Part shown: in pieces, positions 30,777 through 38,402 of the stretch
How the letters are laid out: every line of letters begins with the position of its first letter
Numbering within the stretch: the first letter of the stretch is position 1
NCBI RefSeq assembly: GCF_014451325.2
Contig: NZ_JACSCH020000014.1
Location: forward strand, 121,072-185,071
Source: Streptomyces sp. CB02980
GTDB taxonomy: Bacteria > Actinomycetota > Actinomycetes > Streptomycetales > Streptomycetaceae
Length of the DNA stretch: 64,000 nt
Direction of reading: 5' to 3'
Notes under the pieces: generated by a model
What the model saw: only the letters and a program-made list of their open reading frames with translations
Told to the model about the DNA's origin: nothing
Database searches by the model: none
Made by a program: the position numbers and the translations under genes

Positions 30777-31628
30777 TCACAGTTCCCGGGCGACGGTGCG
30801 GACGAACGCGCGTGAGTCTTCCGTGGACAGGGTGAGCGCGCGCAGTCGGTCCAGCAAGCCCCGGTATCGACGCAGTTGCATGTCGGCGTCGAGGAGGAGG
30901 GAGCCGTGGGACGAGTCGAGCTGCACGGTGTCGAGCTGTGCCACGGGCGCGGCCACATAGGTGAACGACTGGCCCGCCCCGGGGAAACCCCCCGCGCTGA
31001 AGGGGATGACGCGCACGGCGACGTTGTCCCGCTCGGAGTGCGCCAGGATGTGCTCCAGCTGCTGCCTGGCGACCTTCGGTCCGCCGAACTGCATGCGCAG
31101 CGCCGCCTCGTGGATCACCGCCTCGTACTGGACGGGCCGGTCCCGGTCGAGGACCTCCTGGCGGCGGAGCCGCAGGGCGAGCCGGGCCTCCAGGTCGGGT
31201 CCCGGCAGCGGCGGGACGGCGGTGTCGAAGACGGCTCGCGCGTGCTCCTCGGTCTGCAGGATGCCCGGGACGTGGGTGGTGACGGCGGTGTGCAACTCCC
31301 AGGCGTGGTGTTCAAGTTCCGCGATGTCGATGAGGGCGGGCGGCAGCAGTCCGCGGTGCTCCTCCCACCAGCCGCGGTCCCGCGCGTGGGCCATGGCGGC
31401 GAGGAGGTCGACGAGCCCGGTGTCCGGGCAGCCGTAGTTGAAGGCGAGGGTGCGGACGCGCTCGGGGCTGATCCCGAAGCGGCCCGACTCGACGTTCGGG
31501 ATGCGGGTGCGGTCGACGCCCAGGAGGGCGGCGGCCTGCTGGGCCGACATCCCCGACTGTTCGCGCAGTTTGCGCAGTTCGCTCCCGAGTCGCTGCTGTC
31601 GTGCGGTCGGGCTGCTCCTGGGTGGCAC
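30777..31628 (-). CDS. XRE-family regulator with DUF5753 domain, second triad
   Basis: This 283-residue protein has a helix-turn-helix at its N-terminus (LGSELRKLREQSGMSAQQAAALLGVDRTRIPNVESG, about residues 14-49) and a DUF5753 domain with HVPGILQTEEHARAVFD (about 118-134). The GTG at 31628 has GGGGAGA nine bases before it. It is divergent from an ATPase-like gene and directly followed by a DUF397 gene, the same architecture as at 6.4-8.2 kb, yet the sequences are only distantly alike, so they are probably insulated parallel circuits. Confidence 0.9.
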   Translation of the reverse strand: MPPRSSPTARQQRLGSELRKLREQSGMSAQQAAALLGVDRTRIPNVESGRFGISPERVRTLAFNYGCPDTGLVDLLAAMAHARDRGWWEEHRGLLPPALIDIAELEHHAWELHTAVTTHVPGILQTEEHARAVFDTAVPPLPGPDLEARLALRLRRQEVLDRDRPVQYEAVIHEAALRMQFGGPKVARQQLEHILAHSERDNVAVRVIPFSAGGFPGAGQSFTYVAAPVAQLDTVQLDSSHGSLLLDADMQLRRYRGLLDRLRALTLSTEDSRAFVRTVAREL

Positions 31629-31717
31629 GCTCGCTCTCCCCTTCGTTGCGTGACGCCGTTATGGCCGGAATGACACGAGTACCTGCAAGTAGTAGCACTG
31701 TGCTCCGGTCTTGCGCT

Positions 31718-31757
31718 ACGGTCGGTAGCGCCAGTCTCACACGGGGCTACCGACCGT
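31718..31757. promoter_or_regulatory. 12-bp inverted repeat in the second divergent promoter region
   Basis: ACGGTCGGTAGC (31718-31729) and GCTACCGACCGT (31746-31757) are exact reverse complements with a 16-base spacer, 28 bases centre to centre. They lie between the XRE start and the ATPase-like gene and are candidate sites for the XRE protein. They do not match the palindrome at the first triad. Confidence 0.6.
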
Positions 31758-31807
31758 GTGGAGGGACCCCCCATGCACCCCCATGCACAGGAGAAGTGAG
31801 CAACCCG

Positions 31808-32269
31808 ATGAAGGGCGCCCTGCGTTGCCTCCCGTCCGCCGTCGCGGCCGGGCCCATACCCCCCGCCACGGAGAACCTCAGCTACTCCATGCTCCTCCCC
31901 GGAGGCGCCTATTGCGCCGGACTCGCACGCCGGTCGATCGAGTCGCTCCTCGACCGGCACGGCCTCGACGACCTCTGCGAGACCGCTGCCCTCGCCGCCT
32001 CCGAACTCGTTGCCGCGGCCTACCGGTTCACCCCCGACCGGGAGATGATCCTGCGCGTCCGCTGGCAGTACGAGGCGCTACGGATCGTGCTGTACGACCA
32101 GCATCCCGCCCACCACTCACCAGGCGCGGCCGAGGAATGCCGCGACCGCCGCAGCCGCAGCATGTGGCTGCTGGCCGCGGCGGTCGACGCGCACGGTGGC
32201 GACTGGGGGCTCGCCCCCGTCCTCACTCCGGGCGGCGGCACCAAGTCCTGGGCGTTACTCCACTGCTAG
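31808..32269 (+). CDS. Degenerate AbaA-like ATPase-fold protein with a TTA codon
   Basis: A 153-residue protein in the place of the HATPase in whiJ/abaA-type triads. The N box, normally ELVxNAxxH, is SELVAAAYRF here, so the Mg-binding Asn is lost, and the G1 box is replaced by LYDQHPAHHS; ATP binding is doubtful. Codon 150 of 153 (32255-32257) is TTA, the rare Leu codon read only by the bldA tRNA, so full-length product should depend on bldA and appear late in growth. AGGAGAA lies 12 bases before the ATG at 31808. It may be a binding-only relative of the anti-sigma factors. Confidence 0.75.
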   Translation: MKGALRCLPSAVAAGPIPPATENLSYSMLLPGGAYCAGLARRSIESLLDRHGLDDLCETAALAASELVAAAYRFTPDREMILRVRWQYEALRIVLYDQHPAHHSPGAAEECRDRRSRSMWLLAAAVDAHGGDWGLAPVLTPGGGTKSWALLHC

Positions 32270-32286
32270 ACCGGAGTGAGCCCGTC

Positions 32287-33930
32287 CTACCGGGGGCTCG
32301 ACGCCGCTCCCCGTACCTCCTCCGCCGTCGTCGGCCGCAGCTCACCGTCCAGCAGCAGCCAGCGGGTGATCCCCAGCGATTCCAGGAACGTCACGTCGTG
32401 GCTCGCCACGATCAGCGCCCCTTCGTACGCGTCGAGGGCCGCCGTCAGCTTCCGTACCGATGCCATGTCCAGGTTGTTCGTCGGCTCGTCCAGCATCAGC
32501 AGCTGGGGAGCCGGCTCCGCGAGGAGCAGCGCCGCGAGGGTCGCCCGGAACCGCTCCCCGCCCGACAGGGTGCCGACGGGCTGATCCGCCCGCGCTCCCC
32601 GGAACAGAAACCGTGCCAGCCGCGCCCTGATCGCGTTCCCCGTCGCCGTGGGCGCGAACCGGGCCACGTTCTCCACCACGCTCAACCCGTCGTCGAGGAC
32701 ATCGAGTCGCTGCGGAAGGAAACGGAGCGGCACCCGTGCCTCCGTCTCGCCCGAAACCGGCTCGAGCTCCCCGGCGATCGTCCGCAGCAGCGTCGTCTTC
32801 CCGGCGCCGTTCCTGCCGACCAGCGCGATCCGCTCCGGACCGCGCAGCTCGAACTCGCCGGCCACCCGAGCCCCGTACCGCAGCTCCAGACTCCGCAGGA
32901 ACAGCACCTCGCGGCCCGGCGGCACCGAGGTGCGCGGCAGTTCGACGCGGATCTCGTCGTCGTCCCGCACCGCCTCCACGGCGGCGTCGAGCCGTTCCCG
33001 GGCCTCCGAGAGGCGCTCGGTGTGCAGCGCCTTGTGCTTGCCGGCCGAGACCTGGGCCTCGCTCCTGCGGTTGTTCGCCACGATCTTCGGAACGACCTTG
33101 TTCTCGAAGCTCTTCTGCCCGTACCGCTTCCGGCGGGCCAACTTCATCTGGGAATCGGCGAGTTCCCGCTTCTGTCGCTGAACGTCCGCCTCGGCGACGC
33201 GGACCATCCGCTCCGCCGCGTCCTGTTCGGCGGCGAGTGCGGCCTCGTAGTCGGAATAGGCGCCGCCGTACCAGGCGACGGCGCCGTCCCGCAGATCGGC
33301 GATCTGGTCGACGCGCTCCAGGAGTTCACGGTCGTGGCTGACCACGACCAGGACTCCGGACCAGTTCTCCACCGCCTCGTACAGCCGAGCGCGGGCGTGC
33401 AGATCCAGATTGTTGGTCGGCTCGTCGAGGAGCAGCACATCGGGCCGGGCGAGCAGCAGCGCGGCGAGGCGCAGCAGGACGGACTCGCCGCCCGAGACCT
33501 CGCCGACGGTCCGGTCGAGACCGACGGCGCCGAGCCCGAGCTGGTCGAGGGTGGCGCGGGCCCGCTCCTCGACGTCCCAGTCGTCGGCGAGGGCGGTGAA
33601 GTGCTCCTCGGCCGCGTCGCCCGCCTCGATGGCGTGCAGGGCCGCCCGCTTCGCGTCGATGCCGAGGATCTCGTCCACGCGCCGGGAGGTGTCCAGAACC
33701 AGGTTCTGGGGGAGGTAGCCGAGCTCGCCGGTGACCCGGACCGTGCCGGAGGCCGGGGTCAGCTCGCCGGCGATCAGCTTCAGGAGCGTGGACTTGCCGG
33801 AGCCGTTGAGCCCGACGAGCCCGGTGCGGCCGGGGCCGACCGTGAGCCGGAAGTCGTCCACGACCTCGGTGCCGTCGGGCCAGGAGAAGGAGAGCGAGGT
33901 GCAGGTGATGAAGGTGGGGTGATGCGCCAT
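32287..33930 (-). CDS. ABC-F family protein (antibiotic-resistance/translation factor type)
   Basis: This 547-residue soluble protein has two ABC domains and no membrane segments. Domain 1: Walker A GLNGSGKSTL (about residues 38-47), signature VSGGESVLL, Walker B LLLDEPTNNLDL. Domain 2: GRNGAGKTTL, LSGGERFRA and MLDEPTNNLDMA. The linker (about 245-320) is Arg/Lys-rich and has KRYGQKSFENKVVPK, which would enter the ribosomal E site. ABC-F proteins either free ribosomes from antibiotics or relieve stalling. The ATG at 33930 has GGAGG just before it. The long structured leader suggests induction by translation inhibitors. It is distinct from the second ABC-F at 60.3 kb. Confidence 0.88.
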   Translation of the reverse strand: MAHHPTFITCTSLSFSWPDGTEVVDDFRLTVGPGRTGLVGLNGSGKSTLLKLIAGELTPASGTVRVTGELGYLPQNLVLDTSRRVDEILGIDAKRAALHAIEAGDAAEEHFTALADDWDVEERARATLDQLGLGAVGLDRTVGEVSGGESVLLRLAALLLARPDVLLLDEPTNNLDLHARARLYEAVENWSGVLVVVSHDRELLERVDQIADLRDGAVAWYGGAYSDYEAALAAEQDAAERMVRVAEADVQRQKRELADSQMKLARRKRYGQKSFENKVVPKIVANNRRSEAQVSAGKHKALHTERLSEARERLDAAVEAVRDDDEIRVELPRTSVPPGREVLFLRSLELRYGARVAGEFELRGPERIALVGRNGAGKTTLLRTIAGELEPVSGETEARVPLRFLPQRLDVLDDGLSVVENVARFAPTATGNAIRARLARFLFRGARADQPVGTLSGGERFRATLAALLLAEPAPQLLMLDEPTNNLDMASVRKLTAALDAYEGALIVASHDVTFLESLGITRWLLLDGELRPTTAEEVRGAASSPR

Positions 33931-34180
33931 GGAGGCCTCCCGGATGCGTGAGCGCAGACGTGACGTGATGCGACGCGTGGAGACACCGGGGCGCGGGCTG
34001 TCTGTCGTCAGAACGGCTCGTACGCCGAGGTCGAGAACGGCACACGCGGCACAGGGGGCACGCGCGGCACGGTGTCTCGCAACCTCAGACGAGCAACGTC
34101 CTTCTCCGATCAGACGACGACGTGGACGTGATGAACGGTAGGCCGGGGAGCGGGAGGGGAGCAAACGAATTAGGGGGCCG
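33931..34180 (-). promoter_or_regulatory. Leader of the ABC-F gene with a mini-ORF and long-range stem
   Basis: On the minus strand GGAG (34107-34104) precedes a TTG-CTC-GTC-TGA mini-ORF (34096-34085) by seven bases. Directly after it GAGACACCG (34078-34070) can pair with CGGTGTCTC (33988-33980), enclosing about 80 bases of repeats of CGCGGCAC type. This layout, a tiny translated ORF before alternative structure upstream of an ABC-F gene, resembles ribosome-mediated attenuators. A promoter would lie near 34160-34180 (AT-rich TAATTCGTTTG). Confidence 0.45.
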
Positions 34181-34275
34181 AGCCGAGCATGACCGGGGAA
34201 CGGGTGCCGGGGTGTCGTGCCGGGTGACCGGAAACGGGTGCCGGGGCGTCATGCCCGGTGACCCGGGGCGATCGC

Positions 34276-34692
34276 CTACGGATGCTCGCGCAGCAGCTCC
34301 GCCAGATCCTGGTCCCAGTCCAGGTACTGGTGCTCGCGCCCGGCCGGCACCAGGTGCTGCGAGCGCTCCAGGAAGAGGCGCAGTTCCGACGTCCGGACAT
34401 GGACCATGGCCACGCCTTCCGGCGCGTGGAACTCGACCACCGTGCGGTCGTACCCGTACGGACGGAGGCGTACGTCCCCGACGCCGGCCGGGCGTTCGAC
34501 GCCCTGGACGAGCAGCTCGCGCGCGAAGGCCCAGGAGACCTCGACGCCCTCCAGGGTCGCCGGAGGAGGGAACGCCATGCTCACGGCGTACGGGTCCTCG
34601 CGGTCGTACCGCAGGGTGGCGGGGACGGTCTCCATCCGCGGAGCGGATGCGACCAGACGGGCCTGGACGGCCTGCTCGATGACGGCGGACAC
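34276..34692 (-). CDS. SsgA-like sporulation/cell division protein (SALP)
   Basis: This 138-residue protein matches SsgA-like proteins across its length: LRYDREDPYAVSMAFPP (about residues 26-42), WAFARELLVQGVERPAGVGDVRLRP (about 53-77) and a C-terminal SELRLFLERSQHLVPAGREH. SALPs are found only in sporulating actinomycetes and guide septum placement and spore wall events (SsgB recruits FtsZ). The GTG at 34692 follows AAAGGAG by seven bases. The exact paralogue cannot be fixed by eye. The gene is upstream of the ABC-F leader on the same strand, about 95 bases away. Confidence 0.88.
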   Translation of the reverse strand: MSAVIEQAVQARLVASAPRMETVPATLRYDREDPYAVSMAFPPPATLEGVEVSWAFARELLVQGVERPAGVGDVRLRPYGYDRTVVEFHAPEGVAMVHVRTSELRLFLERSQHLVPAGREHQYLDWDQDLAELLREHP

Positions 34693-34875
34693 GACCGGCT
34701 CCTTTCACGCGGACTTCGGATCCTGTGCGTCTCCCCGACACCAGGGCACCTGACACCTGACAAGACGAGCGGAGCGGCCGGAACGTGCACTCCGGATGTG
34801 CGTGAGCTGCGTCACGGAGGCGTCAAGGGCCGGTCAAGGCGCCGCGCCGAACGGATCGCCGCAGGTCGGAACGGG

Positions 34876-35340
34876 TCAGCGCGCCGCGGGTACGTCGTCG
34901 TCCGGCTCGGCGCAGGGACCGGAGTGGTCGCAGTACGGCTGGTTTCCGGAGGCTCCGCAGCCACAGAGCATCACCCGTGTCTCGTGCCGGTCGCCGTACG
35001 CGCCGCTCACGAGCAGGTCCCCGCGCATCACGAGCTGACCGGACGGCGTCCGGCGGACGGAGGTGGGGGAGTCGGGGTGCTCGACGGAGCCGTCCGCCGG
35101 GTGGTACTGCAGCGCCCCGGAGGGGCAACGACGGACGACCTCCGCCACCAGACCGGCCTCGGCGGCGTCGGGCAGCACCCACGGACGCCGGGAGAGATCG
35201 AAGACCTCGGGCAGCCCGTGCACGCACTCGGCCGCGTGCAGACACCGGCGCGGCTCGAACGTGACGGTGATGCCCTCGCCCTCGTACTCCTTGAGCTTCG
35301 GCTTCTCGTCGGGCGCTCGCTCGCTCGTACGGTCGGTCAT
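34876..35340 (-). CDS. Fe-S protein with mono-cluster and CDGSH domains
   Basis: This 154-residue protein has two iron-sulfur segments. The first, FEPRRCLHAAECVHGLPEVFD with RRCPSGAL (about residues 29-81), fits the divergent 4Fe-4S mono-cluster domain. The second, MLCGCGASGNQPYCDHSG (about 126-143), is a CDGSH-type 2Fe-2S site (C-x-C..C..H). Such fusions occur widely in bacteria and are likely electron carriers or sensors. The ATG at 35340 is 76 bases from the divergent secreted propeller gene; no partner enzyme is evident. Confidence 0.87.
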   Translation of the reverse strand: MTDRTSERAPDEKPKLKEYEGEGITVTFEPRRCLHAAECVHGLPEVFDLSRRPWVLPDAAEAGLVAEVVRRCPSGALQYHPADGSVEHPDSPTSVRRTPSGQLVMRGDLLVSGAYGDRHETRVMLCGCGASGNQPYCDHSGPCAEPDDDVPAAR

Positions 35341-35416
35341 GGCACCCAGCCTAGGAACGCCCGGCGGGGGACGCACCCTGGACGCGGAGGGGCCGGGGGC
35401 ACTAGCTTCCGGCGCC

Positions 35417-36514
35417 ATGACGTCCATGGGGAACACGAGACGAATGATGTCGGTGGGACTGATCGGGGCGGCGCTCGCGCTGACCCTGGCCGCGCCCGCG
35501 CGAGCCGGGGAGACCCCCACGGCAGCGACCGACAGGAACGCGGCGAGCTGGGAGCTGACGCCGACCGGTACCGACGCCCGATTCCGCGGGCTCGCGCCCG
35601 TCGACCGCAGGACCGCCTGGGCCGCGGGCTCCAAGGGCACGGTGCTGCGGACCACCGACGGCGGCCGGAGCTGGCGAAACGTCTCGCCGCCGGGCGCGGC
35701 CGAGCTGGAGTTCCGTGACGTGGAGGCGTTCGACGCCCGCCGGGCCGTCGTCCTCGCCATCGGGGAGGGCGAGGCCTCGCGGGTGCTGCGCACCGAGGAC
35801 GGCGGCGCCACCTGGACCGAGTCCTTCCGCAACACCGATCCGCGGGCCTTCTACGACTGCATGACCTTCTTCGACCGCCGGCACGGACTCGCCATGAGCG
35901 ACCCGGTCGACGGCAAGTACCGCATCCTCGCCACCCGCGACGGCGGCCGTTCCTGGCAGGTGCTGCCGAACGCCGGGATGCCGGACGCGCTCCCCGGTGA
36001 GGCGGGCTTCGCCGCGAGCGGCCAGTGCCTGGTGTCGGCCGGGCCGCGGGACGTGTGGCTGGCGACGGGCGGCGGCGCCACCGCGCGCGTGCTCCACTCC
36101 GCCGACCGGGGGCTGACCTGGACCGCCTCCGTCACGCCGATCCCGGCGGGCGACCCGGCCCGTGGCGTCTTCGGCCTCGCCTTCCGCGACCGAGCGCACG
36201 GCATCGCCGTCGGCGGCGACTACCGCAAGGACCAGCCGTCCCCGCAGGCCGGCGCGGTCACCGGGAACGGGGGCCGCGGCTGGCGCGCCTCGGCGACGCC
36301 GCCGCCCGCGTACCGCTCCGGCGTCGCCTGGCTCCCGCACAGCAGGAACGCGGCGCTCGCCGTCGGCCCGACCGGCACGGACCTCACCACCGACGGGGGC
36401 CGCACCTGGCGCACGGTCGACACCGGCTCGTACGACACGGTGGACTGCACGCCGGACGGCTCCTGCTGGGCGGCGGGCGAGAAGGGCAGGATCGCCCGAC
36501 TGGGCCGCCACTGA
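35417..36514 (+). CDS. Secreted beta-propeller with BNR/HCF136-like repeats
   Basis: This 365-residue protein has a signal peptide (basic NTRR, then MMSVGLIGAALALTLAAPARA, cleaved near residue 33). At least five propeller blades with the Asp-box-like motif TTDGGRSW, TEDGGATW, TRDGGRSW, SADRGLTW and TTDGGRTW occur at roughly 50-residue intervals. It resembles YCF48/HCF136-like oxidoreductase-annotated proteins, but no catalytic motif is visible. It acts outside the membrane. The ATG at 35417 or 35426 would both keep the signal peptide. Confidence 0.8.
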   Translation: MTSMGNTRRMMSVGLIGAALALTLAAPARAGETPTAATDRNAASWELTPTGTDARFRGLAPVDRRTAWAAGSKGTVLRTTDGGRSWRNVSPPGAAELEFRDVEAFDARRAVVLAIGEGEASRVLRTEDGGATWTESFRNTDPRAFYDCMTFFDRRHGLAMSDPVDGKYRILATRDGGRSWQVLPNAGMPDALPGEAGFAASGQCLVSAGPRDVWLATGGGATARVLHSADRGLTWTASVTPIPAGDPARGVFGLAFRDRAHGIAVGGDYRKDQPSPQAGAVTGNGGRGWRASATPPPAYRSGVAWLPHSRNAALAVGPTGTDLTTDGGRTWRTVDTGSYDTVDCTPDGSCWAAGEKGRIARLGRH

Positions 36515-36578
36515 CGGGAAGACCGCCGGGTAGGGGCCGTCAGAAGGAGGCCTTCACGAGGGGCCTTCAGGAGGGCCG

Positions 36579-36878
36579 TCAGGAGGGAAGCTGCTCCCGG
36601 AACGCGGCGAGCCCCTCGGCGGTCCTGGTCGCGTAGAACTCCGTGATCCGGTACGCGCAGACGCCCTCGACGCTGAACGGGTCGGCCGCCACGATCTTCT
36701 CGATCTCCGCGCGGTCGACCCCGGCGGCCAGGATCACGCCGCCGTCGCGCGGGTTCTTGCGCCCCGAGGCGACGATGACGCCGGCGGCGTACTGCGCGTC
36801 GAGCCACGCGATGTGCGCGTCGAGCAGCGCGTCCACGCGCTCGACCGGCGCGGTGTAGGTCAATTCCAGAACGAACAT
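36579..36878 (-). CDS. YciI-family protein
   Basis: This 99-residue single-domain protein has the YciI fold: a start MFVLELTYTAPVE, HIAWLDAQYAAG with the conserved His, SGRKNPRDGGVILA and ADPFSVEGVCAYRITEF, where the Asp of ADPF is the other conserved residue. YciI proteins form dimers with a His-Asp pair and are possible dehydrochlorinase-like enzymes; substrates are not known. The ATG at 36878 is chosen from the conserved start, while an in-frame extension to 36980 is unsupported. Confidence 0.88.
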   Translation of the reverse strand: MFVLELTYTAPVERVDALLDAHIAWLDAQYAAGVIVASGRKNPRDGGVILAAGVDRAEIEKIVAADPFSVEGVCAYRITEFYATRTAEGLAAFREQLPS

Positions 36879-37054
36879 GATCGCCAGGCTACCGGGCGAG
36901 GCCCGGACCTCGCCGGGCCGTCCCGACCCCCGGACGCCGTCCGGCTCACGCCGTTCGGCGCTCTGCGCGCCGCCCCGCACCCTCCGCGGCCCCGTGCCTT
37001 CCGTGGCACGGGGCTGGGAGCCGGTCGGCGGGCGACCATAGGGTGGCCCGCATC

Positions 37055-37750
37055 ATGACGATCATCGAGATTCCGGCGGGCTGGCCCGCCGACGAGCCCG
37101 CCGCCCGGGCCGTCCAGCAGGAGCTGCGCGGACGCCTCGTCCGCGACGAGGAGGGGCCGGCGGTCGGCGAAGGGCATGTCACGGGGCTCGACGTGGCCTA
37201 CGACGACGAGCGCGACCTCGTCGCCGCCGCGGCCGTCGTCCTGGACGCGCGGACCCTGGAGGTGGTGGAGGAGGCCACGGCGGTCGGCCGGGTCTCGTTC
37301 CCGTACGTCCCCGGGCTGCTCGCCTTCCGGGAGATCCCGACGGTCCTCGCCGCGCTCGACCGCCTGACCGCCGACCCCGGCCTGCTCGTCTGCGACGGCT
37401 ACGGCCTCGCCCACCCCCGCCGCTTCGGCCTCGCCAGCCACCTCGGGGTGCTCACGGGCCGGCCGTCGATCGGCGTCGCGAAGAACCCGTTCACCTTCAC
37501 GTACGAGCAACCCGGCCCGGAACGCGGTGACTCCGCCCCGCTCCTGGCCGCCGGCGAGGAGGTCGGTCGTGCCCTGCGCACCCGGGCCCGGGTGAAACCG
37601 GTCTTCGTCTCCGTCGGACACCGGGTCTCCCTGCCCCACGCCTGCGCCCACACCCTCCACCTCACCCCCCGCTACCGCATCCCCGAAACGACTCGTCACG
37701 CGGACTCCCTGTGCCGCAGTGCCCTGAGGGAGGCCCTCGGCGACGACTGA
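37055..37750 (+). CDS. nfi: Endonuclease V (deoxyinosine repair)
   Basis: This 231-residue enzyme has the Nfi catalytic acids: Asp in VTGLDVAYDD (about residue 47), Glu in LLAFREIPTV (about 94) and Asp in LLVCDGYGLAHPRRFG (about 116). The wedge-forming SFPYVPG is also present, as is GVAKNPF. Endonuclease V nicks the second phosphodiester bond 3' to deoxyinosine in DNA or inosine in RNA. The ATG at 37055 is preferred over the in-frame GTG at 37043. A strong hairpin follows the stop codon. Confidence 0.93.
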   Translation: MTIIEIPAGWPADEPAARAVQQELRGRLVRDEEGPAVGEGHVTGLDVAYDDERDLVAAAAVVLDARTLEVVEEATAVGRVSFPYVPGLLAFREIPTVLAALDRLTADPGLLVCDGYGLAHPRRFGLASHLGVLTGRPSIGVAKNPFTFTYEQPGPERGDSAPLLAAGEEVGRALRTRARVKPVFVSVGHRVSLPHACAHTLHLTPRYRIPETTRHADSLCRSALREALGDD

Positions 37751-37753
37751 GGC

Positions 37754-37779
37754 AGGGGGCGCGGTTGCCCGCGCCCCCT
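37754..37779. terminator. Hairpin terminator after endonuclease V
   Basis: AGGGGGCGCGG (37754-37764) and CCGCGCCCCCT (37769-37779) are perfect inverted repeats around TTGC, four bases after the nfi stop and before the stop of a convergent gene, so it can serve both. Confidence 0.9.
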
Positions 37780-37806
37780 CCGGTCGTGCCGGGTCGGTGA
37801 GCGGGT

Positions 37807-38136
37807 TCAGAGGAACCACATGAGCTGGACCCTGATGGAGAGGTCCTCAGGCCAGCGCACTTCCACGCGGACCTGTACGTGCGGCCCGTCCAGGGGCACC
37901 ACGCTGTGCAGGGTGATGACCGCGCTTCCCATGATGGGCTTGTCGGTGACGGGGCTGAACTCCGTGACGGCGCCGAGCACCATGGCGCCCGGTCCCCTGA
38001 AGCCGGGGACGTCCAGAACCGCTTCGAAGACACCGTGGCCCCACAGGTCGAAGGGCTGGGCGGCCATCTCCGGATTCAGGAGTGCCCTGCTGTCGCTTCC
38101 ACCCGTGGACGGGATCGTCTGATTGCTGTGGGTCAT
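37807..38136 (-). CDS. Hypothetical protein
   Basis: This 109-residue protein has no recognised domain. The first 25 residues are polar and Ser-rich; the rest is a beta-rich pattern (FEAVLDVPGFRGPGAMVLGAVTEF, SAVITLHSVVPLDG, VQVRVEVRWPEDLSIRVQLMWF) without signal peptide. GAAGGGATAGGG precedes the ATG, giving good initiation. It lies between nfi and the LuxR gene, with a 253-base gap containing a large tandem repeat upstream of its start. Confidence 0.6.
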   Translation of the reverse strand: MTHSNQTIPSTGGSDSRALLNPEMAAQPFDLWGHGVFEAVLDVPGFRGPGAMVLGAVTEFSPVTDKPIMGSAVITLHSVVPLDGPHVQVRVEVRWPEDLSIRVQLMWFL

Positions 38137-38269
38137 GGCCCTATCCCTTCAGTGAGGAGGTGACCGGACCGTGTACGTTCCGGTCTCCTTTCTGATGGTG
38201 GGCTGGATCCGTGCCGCTGAGGCCCCCTGAAAATGGGGATGGACAACCGCGGATGAGGATGCGGACGGA

Positions 38270-38402
38270 TCAGCAGGTCCGCAGGTCCGCAGGTCCGCGG
38301 GTCCGCGGGTCCGCGGGTCAGCGGGTCCGCAGGTCCGCGGGTCCGCGGGTCCGCGGGTCAGCGGGTCCGCAGGTCCGCAGGTCCGCAGGTCAGCGGGTCA
38401 GC
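38270..38402. repeat. 8-bp tandem repeat, about 16 copies, entering the luxR stop
   Basis: The unit CRGGTCCG (with CRGGTCAG variants) repeats about 16 times from 38270 to 38402. It contains the stop codon of the convergent luxR-like gene (38390-38392) and the last three codons. The remaining 133 bases toward 38137 show no gene; they carry the promoter of the 109-residue gene. Confidence 0.9.
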
